Assembly: GCF_900103285.1 (NCBI RefSeq)
Contig: NZ_FNGS01000003.1
Coordinates: 725,698 to 789,697, forward strand
Direction of reading: 5' to 3'
From: Siphonobacter aquaeclarae
Lineage (GTDB): Bacteria; Bacteroidota; Bacteroidia; Cytophagales; Spirosomataceae
Length of the DNA: 64,000 nt
Position 1 is the first letter of the stretch. Each line of letters opens with the position of its first letter. This document shows positions 34,599 to 44,081 of the stretch, in pieces. The position numbers and the translations under genes were made by a program. Below the pieces are notes generated by a model, which was not told the DNA's origin, ran no database searches, and saw only the letters and a program-made list of their open reading frames with translations.

Positions 34599-34660
34599 GT
34601 TTGTAGGGAATGCGGGGAGATGTTCGCATCTTTGACCATCCTAACGCAGCAACGTTCCTT

Positions 34661-35440
34661 ATGGCCAAAGTCATTGCCATTGCCAATCAGAAGGGGGGAG
34701 TGGGCAAAACAACGACCACCATCAACCTCGCCGCCAGTTTGGCAACGCTGGAGTACCGGACTCTCATTGTGGATGCCGATCCCCAGGCGAACTCTACCTC
34801 CGGCTTAGGGTTCAACCCGAAAGAAATTGAGAATTCCATCTACGAGTGCATGGTCGATGGGATCAATGCAGCTGATATCATTATTCCGACGGAAATTGAT
34901 CACCTTGATCTGATTCCCTCGCATATTGACCTCGTGGGGGCAGAGATCGAAATGATCAACCTGAAGACCCGTGAAGAGAAGATGAAAGAGGCGCTCGCGA
35001 CGGTCCGTGACAACTACGATTTTGTCATCATCGACTGCTCGCCGTCTTTGGGTCTGATCACGATCAACAGCCTTGTCGCTTCCGATTCTGTCATCATTCC
35101 GGTTCAGTGCGAGTATTTCGCACTTGAAGGCCTCGGTAAGCTCCTCAATACCATCAAGATCATTCAGTCGCGGCTCAATACGAGCCTGAGCATCGAAGGG
35201 ATACTGCTGACGATGTACGACCTCCGCGTCCGCCTTTCCAACCAGGTAGTCGGCGAGGTCACCGCGCATTTCCAGAACATGGTCTTCAATACCATCATTC
35301 CCCGGAATATCCGCTTGTCGGAGTCGCCGAGTTTCGGCGTTCCGGCGATTGCCCACGACGCCGATTCCAAAGGCGCCGTGAGTTACCTGAACCTTGCCCG
35401 GGAAATTCTGACAAAGAACGGGCTGGTAACGGTTGAGTAA
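34661..35440 (+). CDS. parA: Chromosome-partitioning ATPase ParA
   Basis: A 259-residue ParA/Soj from ATG 34661, with the deviant Walker A KGGVGKTTT at residues 10-18, DADPQANSTSGLG and FVIIDCSPSLGLIT. It forms nucleoid-bound dimers that move ParB-parS complexes. It is followed by parB after 77 bases; chromosomal-type pair. Confidence 0.97.
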   Translation: MAKVIAIANQKGGVGKTTTTINLAASLATLEYRTLIVDADPQANSTSGLGFNPKEIENSIYECMVDGINAADIIIPTEIDHLDLIPSHIDLVGAEIEMINLKTREEKMKEALATVRDNYDFVIIDCSPSLGLITINSLVASDSVIIPVQCEYFALEGLGKLLNTIKIIQSRLNTSLSIEGILLTMYDLRVRLSNQVVGEVTAHFQNMVFNTIIPRNIRLSESPSFGVPAIAHDADSKGAVSYLNLAREILTKNGLVTVE

Positions 35441-35517
35441 TACAGGGGATTGTTTCTATCCGGAGGAAGTCGGGACGGAGGCGTTTCGTCTTTCCGCTCC
35501 CACAAAGAGAAAGAACT

Positions 35518-36429
35518 ATGAGTAATGCGAATAAAAAGAGGGTCGGACTAGGTCGAGGACTCGGCGCCCTGCTACAGGATTCCGAGGCGATTAACACCCG
35601 GTCCGGAGCTACTTCTCTGACAGCACTGGAGCAGGTGAGCTCCATGAATGAAATCAATGTCAACTTCATCGAGGCGAACCCGTTCCAACCCCGGACGCAT
35701 TTTGATGAAGACGCCCTGAACGAACTGGCCGAGTCCATCCGTATTCAGGGGATCATTCAGCCGATTACTGTCCGCCAGCTCGGGCGAGACCAATACCAGC
35801 TTATTTCGGGAGAACGCCGTTGGCAGGCATCCAAGATCGCCGGCCTTTCGACGATTCCGGCGTATATCCGCACGGCAGATGACCAGCAGATGCTGGAAAT
35901 GGCCCTGATCGAGAACATCCAGCGGGAGAACCTCAACGCCATGGAAATCGCGATCAGCTACCAGCGCCTGATCACCGAATGCAACCTCCGCCAGGAGGAG
36001 CTCGGCGAGCGGGTAGGGAAAAACCGGACAACAGTCAACAACTACATCCGGCTGCTCAAGCTGCCGCCCGTTATTCAGATCGCGCTCCGCGACAACAAGA
36101 TCTCCATGGGGCATGCCCGGGCGATCATCAACATCGACGACTCCGCTGTACAGCTCAATCTCTACAACCGCATTGTGGAAGAAGACTGGTCGGTGCGCCG
36201 GGTGGAAGAGGAAGTCCGCAAGCTGCAAAACCCGGTCCTGACCGGCGAAAAGGCCAAAAAAGGTCCGCTTAAGCAGGAAATCCGGGCGCTTCAGTTCCGG
36301 TTGTCGTCTTTCTTCGGATCAAAAGTTTCGATTAAGGCCGACGACAAGGAAAAAGGGGAAATCCGGATTCCGTTTACCAATCAGGAAGACCTGGAGCGGA
36401 TTCTCGGCACCCTCGGCAATTTATCATAA
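35518..36429 (+). CDS. parB: Chromosome-partitioning protein ParB
   Basis: A 303-residue ParB/Spo0J: KKRVGLGRGLGALL at the start, NPFQPRTHFDEDALNELAESI, the CTP-binding GERRWQASK, ALIENIQRENLNAMEIA, an HTH (QEELGERVGKNRTTVNNYIR) and a C-terminal dimer domain. It binds parS and slides as a CTP clamp. Together with parA it suggests the origin region may be near, but no dnaA or origin is seen here. Confidence 0.97.
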   Translation: MSNANKKRVGLGRGLGALLQDSEAINTRSGATSLTALEQVSSMNEINVNFIEANPFQPRTHFDEDALNELAESIRIQGIIQPITVRQLGRDQYQLISGERRWQASKIAGLSTIPAYIRTADDQQMLEMALIENIQRENLNAMEIAISYQRLITECNLRQEELGERVGKNRTTVNNYIRLLKLPPVIQIALRDNKISMGHARAIINIDDSAVQLNLYNRIVEEDWSVRRVEEEVRKLQNPVLTGEKAKKGPLKQEIRALQFRLSSFFGSKVSIKADDKEKGEIRIPFTNQEDLERILGTLGNLS

Positions 36430-36502
36430 GAATATTTAACAGTTTTGGGACGTGATGCGGAGTAAATCAGCGCGTTCTTTGCCGCTTCAAGTTCTGACGG
36501 CC

Positions 36503-37123
36503 ATGAAATTTCTGATCTGCTTCGTACTCTTCTGGGGAGGAAGCCTGGGGGCGTTTGCCCAGGTGCCGGACTCGGTGTCGCTGGCGAAGCGTCCGGCGAC
36601 GGATTCCATTTCCCCCGGTCCGGCGAAAAAGGCAAAAAAGCCTTTTGTCATTGTTCCCAAAAAAGCGACCTACCGATCGCTCATGCTGCCGGGCCTCGGA
36701 CAGGCCTATGTGAAGCAGTACTGGACGATTCCGATTATTTACGCGGGTTTCGGCGGGTTAGGCTATGCCATTCACTGGAACCAGGTACGCTATTCCGCCA
36801 TGAAAAGCGGCTGGCAGGAATACCTGAACCAGGTGGCGGCCGGCCAAACGCCTTCGGTGGACGTGACGCTGGGAGGTACTAAATATACGTTCACCCGGGA
36901 GGACTCGTTCCGGGCCGGTACAGCGCAGTTTCGCCGGCAGCGGGACCTTTCGATCATCGGTTGCTTTGCCTTGTATGCGCTGCAACTGGTAGAGGCCAAC
37001 GTCACCGCGCACCTCAAGACGTTCGATAATACGGACGATATTTCCCTGCAATTCCGGCCGGGCGTACAGAGCGAGTATTTCTCGACTCCGATGGGCGTGA
37101 CGGCTGTTTTTACATTTAAATAA
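36503..37123 (+). CDS. DUF5683 domain protein
   Basis: A 206-residue protein from ATG 36503 with a signal peptide (to AFAQ near 19), a Lys/Pro-rich stretch and the DUF5683 membrane region (RSLMLPGLGQAYVKQYWTIP, two hydrophobic segments). The family is common beside parB and dapB in Bacteroidota; function unknown. Confidence 0.85.
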   Translation: MKFLICFVLFWGGSLGAFAQVPDSVSLAKRPATDSISPGPAKKAKKPFVIVPKKATYRSLMLPGLGQAYVKQYWTIPIIYAGFGGLGYAIHWNQVRYSAMKSGWQEYLNQVAAGQTPSVDVTLGGTKYTFTREDSFRAGTAQFRRQRDLSIIGCFALYALQLVEANVTAHLKTFDNTDDISLQFRPGVQSEYFSTPMGVTAVFTFK

Positions 37124-37166
37124 ACAGAGGCGCCGGCCCGTATGCCGGTAACCTCACACCGATTGT

Positions 37167-37880
37167 ATGCGAATTGTCTTATTGGGCTACGGAAAAATGG
37201 GAAAGGTGATCGAACGGATCGCCCTCGAACGTGGCCATGAAGTAGTCGGACGGATCGATGAAACGAACCGGGCCGACTTCTCCGGTTTTTCACCGGCCAA
37301 TGCCGATGTCGTTATTGAATTCAGCCACCCTGACGCCGCCCTCCAAAACCTGAAGGACGCGCTGTCGCAGGGTATTCCGACGGTTTGCGGGACGACGGGC
37401 TGGCTCGACCACCGCCCGGAAATCGAGGCGCTCTGCGCCAAGACAGACGGAGCGTTTTTCTATGCTTCGAACTACAGCATCGGCGTCAACCTGTTTTTCC
37501 GGATGAATAAAATCCTGGCGAAACTCATCAGCCCGTACCCGGAGTATACGGTATCGATGACCGAAATCCACCATATCCACAAGAAAGACGCGCCCTCCGG
37601 AACGGCCATTACGCTGGCGGAAGGTATTCTGGCGGAAAACGCCCGCCTTTCCGGCTGGGGCCTGGAAGAGGGAGACGGTAAAACCCGCCTGCCCATCGGC
37701 GCCGTCCGCGAAGGCGAAGTGCCGGGAACGCACGTCGTCACCTATGATTCAGACGTGGATTCCATCGAAATCAAGCACACGGCGCATAGCCGGGAAGGTT
37801 TTGCCCTCGGCGCTGTGGTAGCGACGGAATGGCTGGCCGGAAAAAAAGGTATTTTTGGCATGGACGACCTCCTGGGCTGA
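37167..37880 (+). CDS. dapB: 4-hydroxy-tetrahydrodipicolinate reductase
   Basis: A 237-residue DapB of lysine/diaminopimelate synthesis: nucleotide-binding LLGYGKMGK, VCGTTGW, NYSIGVNLFF and EIHHIHKKDAPSGTA with the catalytic His pair and Lys. It lies between the DUF5683 gene and lepB with short gaps. Confidence 0.97.
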   Translation: MRIVLLGYGKMGKVIERIALERGHEVVGRIDETNRADFSGFSPANADVVIEFSHPDAALQNLKDALSQGIPTVCGTTGWLDHRPEIEALCAKTDGAFFYASNYSIGVNLFFRMNKILAKLISPYPEYTVSMTEIHHIHKKDAPSGTAITLAEGILAENARLSGWGLEEGDGKTRLPIGAVREGEVPGTHVVTYDSDVDSIEIKHTAHSREGFALGAVVATEWLAGKKGIFGMDDLLG

Positions 37881-37902
37881 TCCGTAAACTGAAACCGATA
37901 CA

Positions 37903-39027
37903 ATGGAAGTAAAGACTGCTGAAAACAAACCCAAGCGTAAATCAGCGTTCCGGGAATGGCTCGACTCGATTGCGTTTGCCGTCGTAGCAGCGACGCTTAT
38001 CCGCTGGCTTTTCCTGGAAGCCTATACCATTCCGACTCCTTCAATGGAAAACAGCCTGCTCGTCGGGGATTTCCTCTTCGTGAGCAAGCTGCACTACGGT
38101 ACCCGCACGCCGCAGACGCCGCTGCAGATTCCGCTGACGCACCAGAAAATATGGGGAACGAACATCGATTCGTACCTGTCGTGGATCAAGCTGCCGATGT
38201 ACCGCCTGCCGGGCTTTTCACACGTGAAAAACGGCGATGTGGTGGTATTTAATTACCCCGATTCGCTCGGACTGCCGGCGGATTTGCGGCCGAACTACAT
38301 CAAGCGTTGCATCGGTATTCCGGGAGACGTGATTGAAGTTCGCGGTACGCAGGCCTACGTCAACGGCAAGCCGGCCGAAAATCCGGAAAGGATGCTTCAG
38401 CCTTACCTCGTCTACACGAAGGAGGAGCTGGACACCAAATTCTTCCTCAAGTATGACGTCTGGAACCGCCGGAACGAAAGTGAAAACTGGAGCCCCATAG
38501 CCGAACTGGACTCCGTCCGGAAAGAAATGGTGACCGTCGGGTACCGCGTCGTGACAAGCGCCAAAGTAGCCGCCCAGTTCCGGGAAATGGGTATGAAGGT
38601 AGTGCAGGACATCATGCCGAAAGACATGCCGGAAAATGTATACCCGAATTCACAACTTTTTGCCTGGAACCGGGACAACTACGGACCGCTCCGCGTACCG
38701 AAAGAAGGAGAGACCGTACCCCTGACGGCACTGAACATCGCGCTGTACCGGGACGTCATTGAAAACTACGAATACAACGATAAGGTTGAAATTGAAGGTA
38801 CCACAGTGAAAATCAACGGTACGCCGGTGACCAGCTACACCTTCAAGCAGGATTACTACTTCATGATGGGAGACAACCGGAGCAACTCCGCCGATTCCCG
38901 GTACTGGGGTTTTGTCCCCGCTGACCACATCGTCGGAAAAGCGGTCTTTATCTGGATGTCGCTGGACCCGGAAGGAGGACTGCTCGACAAGATCCGCTGG
39001 AGAAGGTTGTTTAACCTGATCGACTAG
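37903..39027 (+). CDS. lepB: Signal peptidase I
   Basis: A 374-residue LepB with an N-terminal TM at about 22-38, TIPTPSMEN with the nucleophilic Ser47, NYIKRCIGIPGD with the general-base Lys134, and GDNRSNSADSRYWG near 315. About 150 residues lie between the Lys box and the GDNR box, an insertion usual in Bacteroidota enzymes. It cleaves Sec and Tat signal peptides. A strong terminator follows. Confidence 0.96.
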   Translation: MEVKTAENKPKRKSAFREWLDSIAFAVVAATLIRWLFLEAYTIPTPSMENSLLVGDFLFVSKLHYGTRTPQTPLQIPLTHQKIWGTNIDSYLSWIKLPMYRLPGFSHVKNGDVVVFNYPDSLGLPADLRPNYIKRCIGIPGDVIEVRGTQAYVNGKPAENPERMLQPYLVYTKEELDTKFFLKYDVWNRRNESENWSPIAELDSVRKEMVTVGYRVVTSAKVAAQFREMGMKVVQDIMPKDMPENVYPNSQLFAWNRDNYGPLRVPKEGETVPLTALNIALYRDVIENYEYNDKVEIEGTTVKINGTPVTSYTFKQDYYFMMGDNRSNSADSRYWGFVPADHIVGKAVFIWMSLDPEGGLLDKIRWRRLFNLID

Positions 39028-39050
39028 GACCGGATAACCGGTTGGGAAAA

Positions 39051-39076
39051 GAGGCTGCCTTTGGCAGCCTCTTTTT
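39051..39076 (+). terminator. lepB terminator
   Basis: GAGGCTGCC, a TTT loop, GGCAGCCTC and five T residues, 23 bases after the lepB stop. Confidence 0.92.
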
Positions 39077-39161
39077 GTTTGGAGTTTGGAGTTTAGGGTT
39101 GGGGGAGCGTCACCCACGCGGCATGCGAAGCCCTAAGCCCTAAACTTCAAACTCCAAACCC
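39077..39161. repeat. Heptad-unit palindromic intergenic repeat (copy 2)
   Basis: The left arm reads GTTTGGA, GTTTGGA, GTTTAGG, GTTGGGG in 7-base steps; the right arm on the other strand reads GTTTGGA, GTTTGAA, GTTTAGG, GCTTAGG. The arms (39077-39098 and 39138-39159) pair over 22 bp with one mismatch and a 39-base loop. The 7-base period and the G(C/T) start of each unit match copies 1 and 3, although the unit sequence differs. Confidence 0.8.
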
Positions 39162-39260
39162 AATTCCGGTTTCTCACAACTTAATAAAGAAATAAATCTA
39201 TTTTAGGGGTCGCCTTGGGCGTGTAACCTCTTTTTGAAGCAACAAAACCTCTTGACCCCG

Positions 39261-40871
39261 ATGCAGCATCTGCAACAGGTGGATTACTTCGTTTTCCTGG
39301 TTTATTTCTTACTTGTTTCCCTTTACGGATACTGGATTTACCGCCGGAAGCGATCGGCGGAAATGAATACCAAGGATTTCTTCCTGGCCGAAGGCGCCCT
39401 GACCTGGTGGGCCATCGGCGCTTCGCTGATTGCGTCGAATATTTCTGCCGAGCACTTTATCGGTATGTCGGGCTCGGGTTTTGCGATGGGGCTGGCGATT
39501 TCTTCCTACGAGTGGATGTCGGCCGCCACCCTGGTGATCGTTGCCGTTTTCTTCATCCCGATTTACCTCCGGAATAAGGTATATACGATGCCGCAGTTTC
39601 TGTCGAAACGGTACAACGATACCGTGGCGACGATCATGGCGGTATTCTGGCTGCTGCTGTACGTATTCGTGAACCTGACGTCTATTCTGTATCTCGGCTC
39701 CCTGGCCGTGGAGACGATCACGGGTATTCCGTTTACCTATTGCATGGTCGGGCTGGCGCTGTTTGCCATTTTCATTACGCTCGGCGGGATGAAAGTAATC
39801 GGCTATACCGACCTCGTGCAGGTAGTGGTACTCGTCATGGGAGGTGTTGCCGTAACGTATCTGGCCCTGGAGATGGTATCAGACCGCATGGGCGGCTCCG
39901 GCGTGCTGGATGGCATGGGCATCCTCCGGAAGCAGGCCGACGACCATTTTCACATGATCTTCGACGAAGGACATAAATACTATTACGAACTTCCCGGCAT
40001 GGCCGTATTATTTGGCGGGATGTGGATCAATAACCTGAACTACTGGGGCTGCAATCAATACATCGTGCAGCGGGCGCTGGGAGCTGACCTGCCAACGGCG
40101 CGGAACGGTATTCTGTTTGCCGCTTTTCTGAAGCTGCTGATCCCGATGATTTGCGTGATTCCGGGTATTGCCGCCTACGTACTCTATCAGAACGGCGCTT
40201 TCCAGCAGGAGATGGTCGACGTCGCCGGAAACATCAAACCCGACCATGCCTATCCTACGCTGATGAACCTGCTGCCTGCCGGGTTGAAAGGCCTGGCGTT
40301 TGCAGCGCTTACGGCGGCTATTGTGGCTTCGCTGGCAGGTAAATGCAACAGTATTTCGACGATATTCAGCCTGGATATTTACCAGAAATTCCTGAACAAG
40401 AATGCGTCTGAACGACAAACGGTATGGATCGGTCGGGTGGCCGTGTGGGTGGCTTTCGCCATTGCGCTCGTTATTACGCCGCAACTGCGCCGCCTGGAGC
40501 AGGCCTACCAGTTCATTCAGGAGTATTCCAACTACCTGACACCCGGCGCGTTCGCCTTGTTTTTCCTGGGACTTTTCTGGAAGCGCACGACTTCGTCTGC
40601 GGCGGTTGTCGCGGCGGCGTTGTCGATTCCCCTGGCTATCGCATTCAAACTATTACCGGAGACGCCGATTCCGTTTCTGCACCGGACGGGCTGGAGCTTC
40701 CTCATCCTCGTTGCCATTATGGTAGTCATTTCACTGCTTGATCCGGCCGGAAAGGAAAACCCGAAAGGACTCGTGCTGACGAAGAGTATGTTCCGTGTCT
40801 CGCCGGTGTTTGTCGTATTTTCCATCCTTATCTGGGGAATCCTGGCGGCACTTTACACGGTATTCTGGTAG
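39261..40871 (+). CDS. Sodium:solute symporter (SSS/SLC5 family)
   Basis: A 536-residue membrane protein from ATG 39261 with 13-14 TM segments. It carries the SSS features YRRKRSAEMNTKDFFLAE, the unwound-helix region SNISAEHFIGMSGSGFAMG (key run SAEHFIGMSG) and GLAFAALTAAIVASLAGKCNS. The subfamily that includes sugar and inositol carriers has similar motifs. The myo-inositol oxygenase gene follows in the same direction, so inositol is the most likely substrate; this is inference. Confidence 0.92.
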   Translation: MQHLQQVDYFVFLVYFLLVSLYGYWIYRRKRSAEMNTKDFFLAEGALTWWAIGASLIASNISAEHFIGMSGSGFAMGLAISSYEWMSAATLVIVAVFFIPIYLRNKVYTMPQFLSKRYNDTVATIMAVFWLLLYVFVNLTSILYLGSLAVETITGIPFTYCMVGLALFAIFITLGGMKVIGYTDLVQVVVLVMGGVAVTYLALEMVSDRMGGSGVLDGMGILRKQADDHFHMIFDEGHKYYYELPGMAVLFGGMWINNLNYWGCNQYIVQRALGADLPTARNGILFAAFLKLLIPMICVIPGIAAYVLYQNGAFQQEMVDVAGNIKPDHAYPTLMNLLPAGLKGLAFAALTAAIVASLAGKCNSISTIFSLDIYQKFLNKNASERQTVWIGRVAVWVAFAIALVITPQLRRLEQAYQFIQEYSNYLTPGAFALFFLGLFWKRTTSSAAVVAAALSIPLAIAFKLLPETPIPFLHRTGWSFLILVAIMVVISLLDPAGKENPKGLVLTKSMFRVSPVFVVFSILIWGILAALYTVFW

Positions 40872-40925
40872 TCCGGGTTTCGTGCAAAAAAATACCGGGC
40901 ATATCTTAATTGCGAAACTATGCGT

Positions 40926-40933
40926 TACCTTTG
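40926..40933 (+). promoter_or_regulatory. -7 element before the inositol oxygenase gene
   Basis: TACCTTTG, exact to TAnnTTTG, 66 bases before ATG 41000. No TTG at a normal distance upstream. Confidence 0.5.
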
Positions 40934-40999
40934 AAAAAGGGTAACTGCCTCACTGACAACGACGATTTCCTGTTTCTGACTTAGATAAATGGAGTGGTA

Positions 41000-41875
41000 A
41001 TGAAAACCGAATTCACCGAAAAAGAAAAGGCTCCCCTCGCGAGCCTCGATGTCTGGGAAGACGACCTGCTCGAGCGCTACCCCGAGCCGGAAAACATCGC
41101 CAAAGCAAAAGACGAATTCCGGAATTACGACAATCCGCAGCGGGATACCGTACGGGAGTTTTACCGGCTGAACCATACGTATCAGACGTACGAATTCGTG
41201 CAGGAAAAGCGGGCCGATTTCCTCAAATTCGACCGCAAGGAAATGCCCATCTGGGACGCCTTTGACTTCCTCAATACCCTCGTCGATGATTCCGATCCCG
41301 ATATCGAACTCGATCAGCTGCAACACCTCCTGCAAACATCGGAGGCTATTCGTGCCGACGGCCATCCGGACTGGTTTGTACTCACTGGCCTCCTCCACGA
41401 CATGGGTAAGGTACTCTGCCTTTTCGGCGAACCCCAGTGGGCGGTGGTAGGAGATACTTTCCCCGTGGGCTGCCAGCATTCAGACCGGATCGTATACCCG
41501 GAATTTTTCGAGGCCAACCCGGACGCGCACGACGAGCGCTACAATACCAAATACGGCGTTTACTCGCCCAACTGCGGCCTGCGCAACGTGCATATGTCCT
41601 GGGGCCACGACGAGTACCTGTACCAGATGATGAAAGATTACATGCCCGAGCCGGCGTTGTACATGATGCGGTACCACTCGTTTTATGCCCAGCACCGGGA
41701 GCACGCCTACGAGCACCTCATGGATGATCACGACCGTGAGATGTTCAAGTGGGTGAATCTTTTCAATCCGTATGATTTGTACTCCAAGGCTCCCGTTCCC
41801 CCCAATGCAAAGGAACTCAAGCCTTACTACGAAGACCTGATTGCCAAATACCTGCCGTCTACGATTAAGTTCTGA
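41000..41875 (+). CDS. Inositol oxygenase (MIOX, DUF706 family)
   Basis: A 291-residue protein from ATG 41000 (GTG 40994 is two codons upstream). It matches the MIOX HD-type di-iron oxygenase: NHTYQTYEFV, TGLLHDMGKV, GCQHSD, HMSWGHDEYLY and RYHSFYAQH hold the His/Asp ligands. MIOX opens myo-inositol to D-glucuronate with oxygen. It is best known in eukaryotes and scattered in bacteria. Length and motif order are normal, and an SSS transporter precedes it. Confidence 0.93.
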   Translation: MKTEFTEKEKAPLASLDVWEDDLLERYPEPENIAKAKDEFRNYDNPQRDTVREFYRLNHTYQTYEFVQEKRADFLKFDRKEMPIWDAFDFLNTLVDDSDPDIELDQLQHLLQTSEAIRADGHPDWFVLTGLLHDMGKVLCLFGEPQWAVVGDTFPVGCQHSDRIVYPEFFEANPDAHDERYNTKYGVYSPNCGLRNVHMSWGHDEYLYQMMKDYMPEPALYMMRYHSFYAQHREHAYEHLMDDHDREMFKWVNLFNPYDLYSKAPVPPNAKELKPYYEDLIAKYLPSTIKF

Positions 41876-41894
41876 TACAGAGGTATATAAAAAG

Positions 41895-41922
41895 AAAAAC
41901 GCCGGTGGAAGCCGGCGTTTTT
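41895..41922. terminator. Bidirectional terminator
   Basis: AAAAACGCCGG (41895-41905) and CCGGCGTTTTT (41912-41922) form an 11-bp stem with a 6-base loop between convergent genes. Confidence 0.9.
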
Positions 41923-41925
41923 CTT

Positions 41926-43104
41926 TTATTCGACGTAAAGGACAAGTCCTTTCAGGTAGTGCCCTTCCGGATGGAAGAAATTAACCGGGTGATCCGGCCC
42001 CTGCGACAGGTGGTGAAGTACCCGTACCTGCCTGCCGGCTTCGATGGCCGCGGCAACGATCGTGTTGTAAAACAGCTCCCGGTCCACTACCTGCGAACAG
42101 GAAAAAGTGAAGAGGATACCTCCCGGAGCCAGGTGTTTGAGTCCTTCCACATTCAGGCGCTTGTATCCCTGCACAGCCCGGTGACGGGCGTCCATGCTCT
42201 TGGCATAGGCGGGAGGGTCAAGAACGACGACGTCGTATTGCTGGTCGTGCGTTTTGAGGTATTTCACGACGTCTTCCGCATAGGCGGCATGCCCTTCTGT
42301 CCGGCCGTTGGCGGCTACATTCTGCTCCACAAGGCGGATGGCTTTTTCCGAGACATCAACAGAGTGTACCAACCCGGCTTCAGCAGCCAGTGCATAAACC
42401 GAAAATCCCCCTGAATAACAAAAAGCATTCAATACCCGCTTTCCTGCTGCATAGCGGGTCAGTAGTTGCCGGTTTTCACGCTGATCAAGAAAAAAGCCCG
42501 TTTTCTGGCCGGTTTCCCAGTCGATCAGGAAGGTATGCCCGTTTTCAAGTACCGGGTGAGGCAGGGCAATGTCTTCCCGCTGCCAGAGATAGCCGTTTTG
42601 TACGTTTTGGGCATATCGTTCCGGCAGGGTTTCCCGGCTCTTGTCATAGACGGCCTTCAGGTTCGATCCGTATACCTGTTTCAGGGCTTCGGTGATGTCG
42701 GTGCGTTCGAGGTGCATTCCGACGCTGTGCGCCTGAAAAACCACGACGCCGTCATACCAGTCCAGAATCAGCCCGGGGAATCCATCGCCTTCTCCGTGGA
42801 CAAGGCGGTAGCAGGTAGTATCTGCCAGGTGCAGCGCCTGACGAACGTCGTAGGCTTTCCGGAGCTTGTTTGTCCAGAAAGCAGCGTCCGGCTGTACCGG
42901 CTCAAACGAAAAGAGTTTGACAGTAATAGACCCTTCGTGGTAATGCCCGGTGGCGAGGTAGTTTTTCTGATTATCGACTACTTCGACTACCTCCCCATCC
43001 TGAGGCTTGCCGGTAATCCGGGCGATGGCCCCGGAAAAAACCCAGGGATGGAAACGCCGCACGGGCGCGTCCTTGCCGGGTTTCAGGATAACTTGCACAT
43101 TCAT
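41926..43104 (-). CDS. RlmI-like class I SAM-dependent rRNA methyltransferase
   Basis: A 392-residue protein from ATG 43104 with an N-terminal PUA domain (VILKPGKDAPVRRFHPWVFSGAI), a central domain and a Rossmann methyltransferase (VLNAFCYSGGFSVYAL, VHSVDVSEKAI, VVLDPPAYAKS). The family methylates cytosine-5 in 23S rRNA (RlmI/RlmK). The DPPAY motif is family-typical. The -7 element ends only 4 bases before the ATG, so its mRNA may be leaderless. Confidence 0.92.
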   Translation of the reverse strand: MNVQVILKPGKDAPVRRFHPWVFSGAIARITGKPQDGEVVEVVDNQKNYLATGHYHEGSITVKLFSFEPVQPDAAFWTNKLRKAYDVRQALHLADTTCYRLVHGEGDGFPGLILDWYDGVVVFQAHSVGMHLERTDITEALKQVYGSNLKAVYDKSRETLPERYAQNVQNGYLWQREDIALPHPVLENGHTFLIDWETGQKTGFFLDQRENRQLLTRYAAGKRVLNAFCYSGGFSVYALAAEAGLVHSVDVSEKAIRLVEQNVAANGRTEGHAAYAEDVVKYLKTHDQQYDVVVLDPPAYAKSMDARHRAVQGYKRLNVEGLKHLAPGGILFTFSCSQVVDRELFYNTIVAAAIEAGRQVRVLHHLSQGPDHPVNFFHPEGHYLKGLVLYVE

Positions 43105-43108
43105 GCCG

Positions 43109-43116
43109 CAAAGGTA
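43109..43116 (-). promoter_or_regulatory. -7 element 4 bases before the methyltransferase start
   Basis: TACCTTTG on the minus strand ends 4 bases before ATG 43104, the same spacing as at pyrE. No clear -33 TTG. Confidence 0.5.
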
Positions 43117-43127
43117 CGGATTCGGCG

Positions 43128-44081
43128 TCACTCTCCTTCGTCCCGGATACCGAGGAGCTTCCTTATCCAGGAGCCGCGCTCGCGGCTGTCGCTTTCCCTT
43201 TCCTGATCTGATACCGGGAGGAGGGTATTGAGGTCGGGCTGCCCGGCGTCTACCCAGCAGGTATACCAGAAATCGGCCGTCATTTTGACCGATGCCCGCA
43301 TCTGATTGGCTACCTGATCGCGGAGAAGCGTATGATAGTGCTCCGAAAACTCCCGCGAATAAGTACGCTGGAAAGTACTGCCGCGCTCTTCGAGGACAAA
43401 CTTCCGGGATTCGCCCAAGCGGATGGTGAGCTGTCTTTCGAGGGAAAACAAGGTATCCAGGCAGGCATGTGCCCGCCGGACGGCTTCCCAGGCCGATTTC
43501 GCCGGCGATGGGACATACGTCGCCGGACCGATCCAGAAATCATAGCTTTCGAAGTGCAGTTCGGGCAACCGGCTTTCCCAGAACGCGTGAATACCGGTCT
43601 GCCCGGTCAGCTGCCCGTTGTAATTGCGGGTGGTATGAAGAGGCACATTGGCGTCGGCGATGTAGTGGCCCAGTTCGGCGGACAGCTTGAGGATACGCGC
43701 CGTATTCCGTTGCCGGAAGGCTTCGGTAAGCTGGTTTTTCATGCGTTGTATGTGCCACGGGACGATACCATGCGCCTGAAGGCTGTCTTCTCCCCAGAAG
43801 GCAACGGCCTCTTTCCAGTACGGCCGGGTCCAGACACTATCACCATATGCTTCTACATCAAGGTAGTGCCTCGCGGCTTCTCCGACCATCGCATAGCGAC
43901 GTTTGTCGGGATTAACGGAGCTTTCCATCAGGTAGGGCAGGTGTTGTTTGTAGAAACGGCCCATTTCTGCCGGAAGAAGAAAGATGGCGAGGCGATTGAT
44001 CCGCTGATGGGCATAAAAGCCCCAGGCGGAAACAGCCGGACTACTCAGCGCCAGTCCGGCGAAAAGAAGGAATCGTTTCAT
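43128..44081 (-). CDS. S1/P1-nuclease / zinc-dependent phospholipase C-like protein
   Basis: A 317-residue exported protein whose mature N-terminus begins AWGFYAHQRINRLAIFLLP; the N-terminal Trp and the spaced His residues (AHQRI, ELGHYIADANVPLHTT, GIHAFWES) fit the tri-zinc S1/P1 fold. Members cleave single-stranded nucleic acid or phospholipid; which applies here is open. A polar, charged C-terminal tail of about 30 residues follows the domain. Confidence 0.85.
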   Translation of the reverse strand: MKRFLLFAGLALSSPAVSAWGFYAHQRINRLAIFLLPAEMGRFYKQHLPYLMESSVNPDKRRYAMVGEAARHYLDVEAYGDSVWTRPYWKEAVAFWGEDSLQAHGIVPWHIQRMKNQLTEAFRQRNTARILKLSAELGHYIADANVPLHTTRNYNGQLTGQTGIHAFWESRLPELHFESYDFWIGPATYVPSPAKSAWEAVRRAHACLDTLFSLERQLTIRLGESRKFVLEERGSTFQRTYSREFSEHYHTLLRDQVANQMRASVKMTADFWYTCWVDAGQPDLNTLLPVSDQERESDSRERGSWIRKLLGIRDEGE

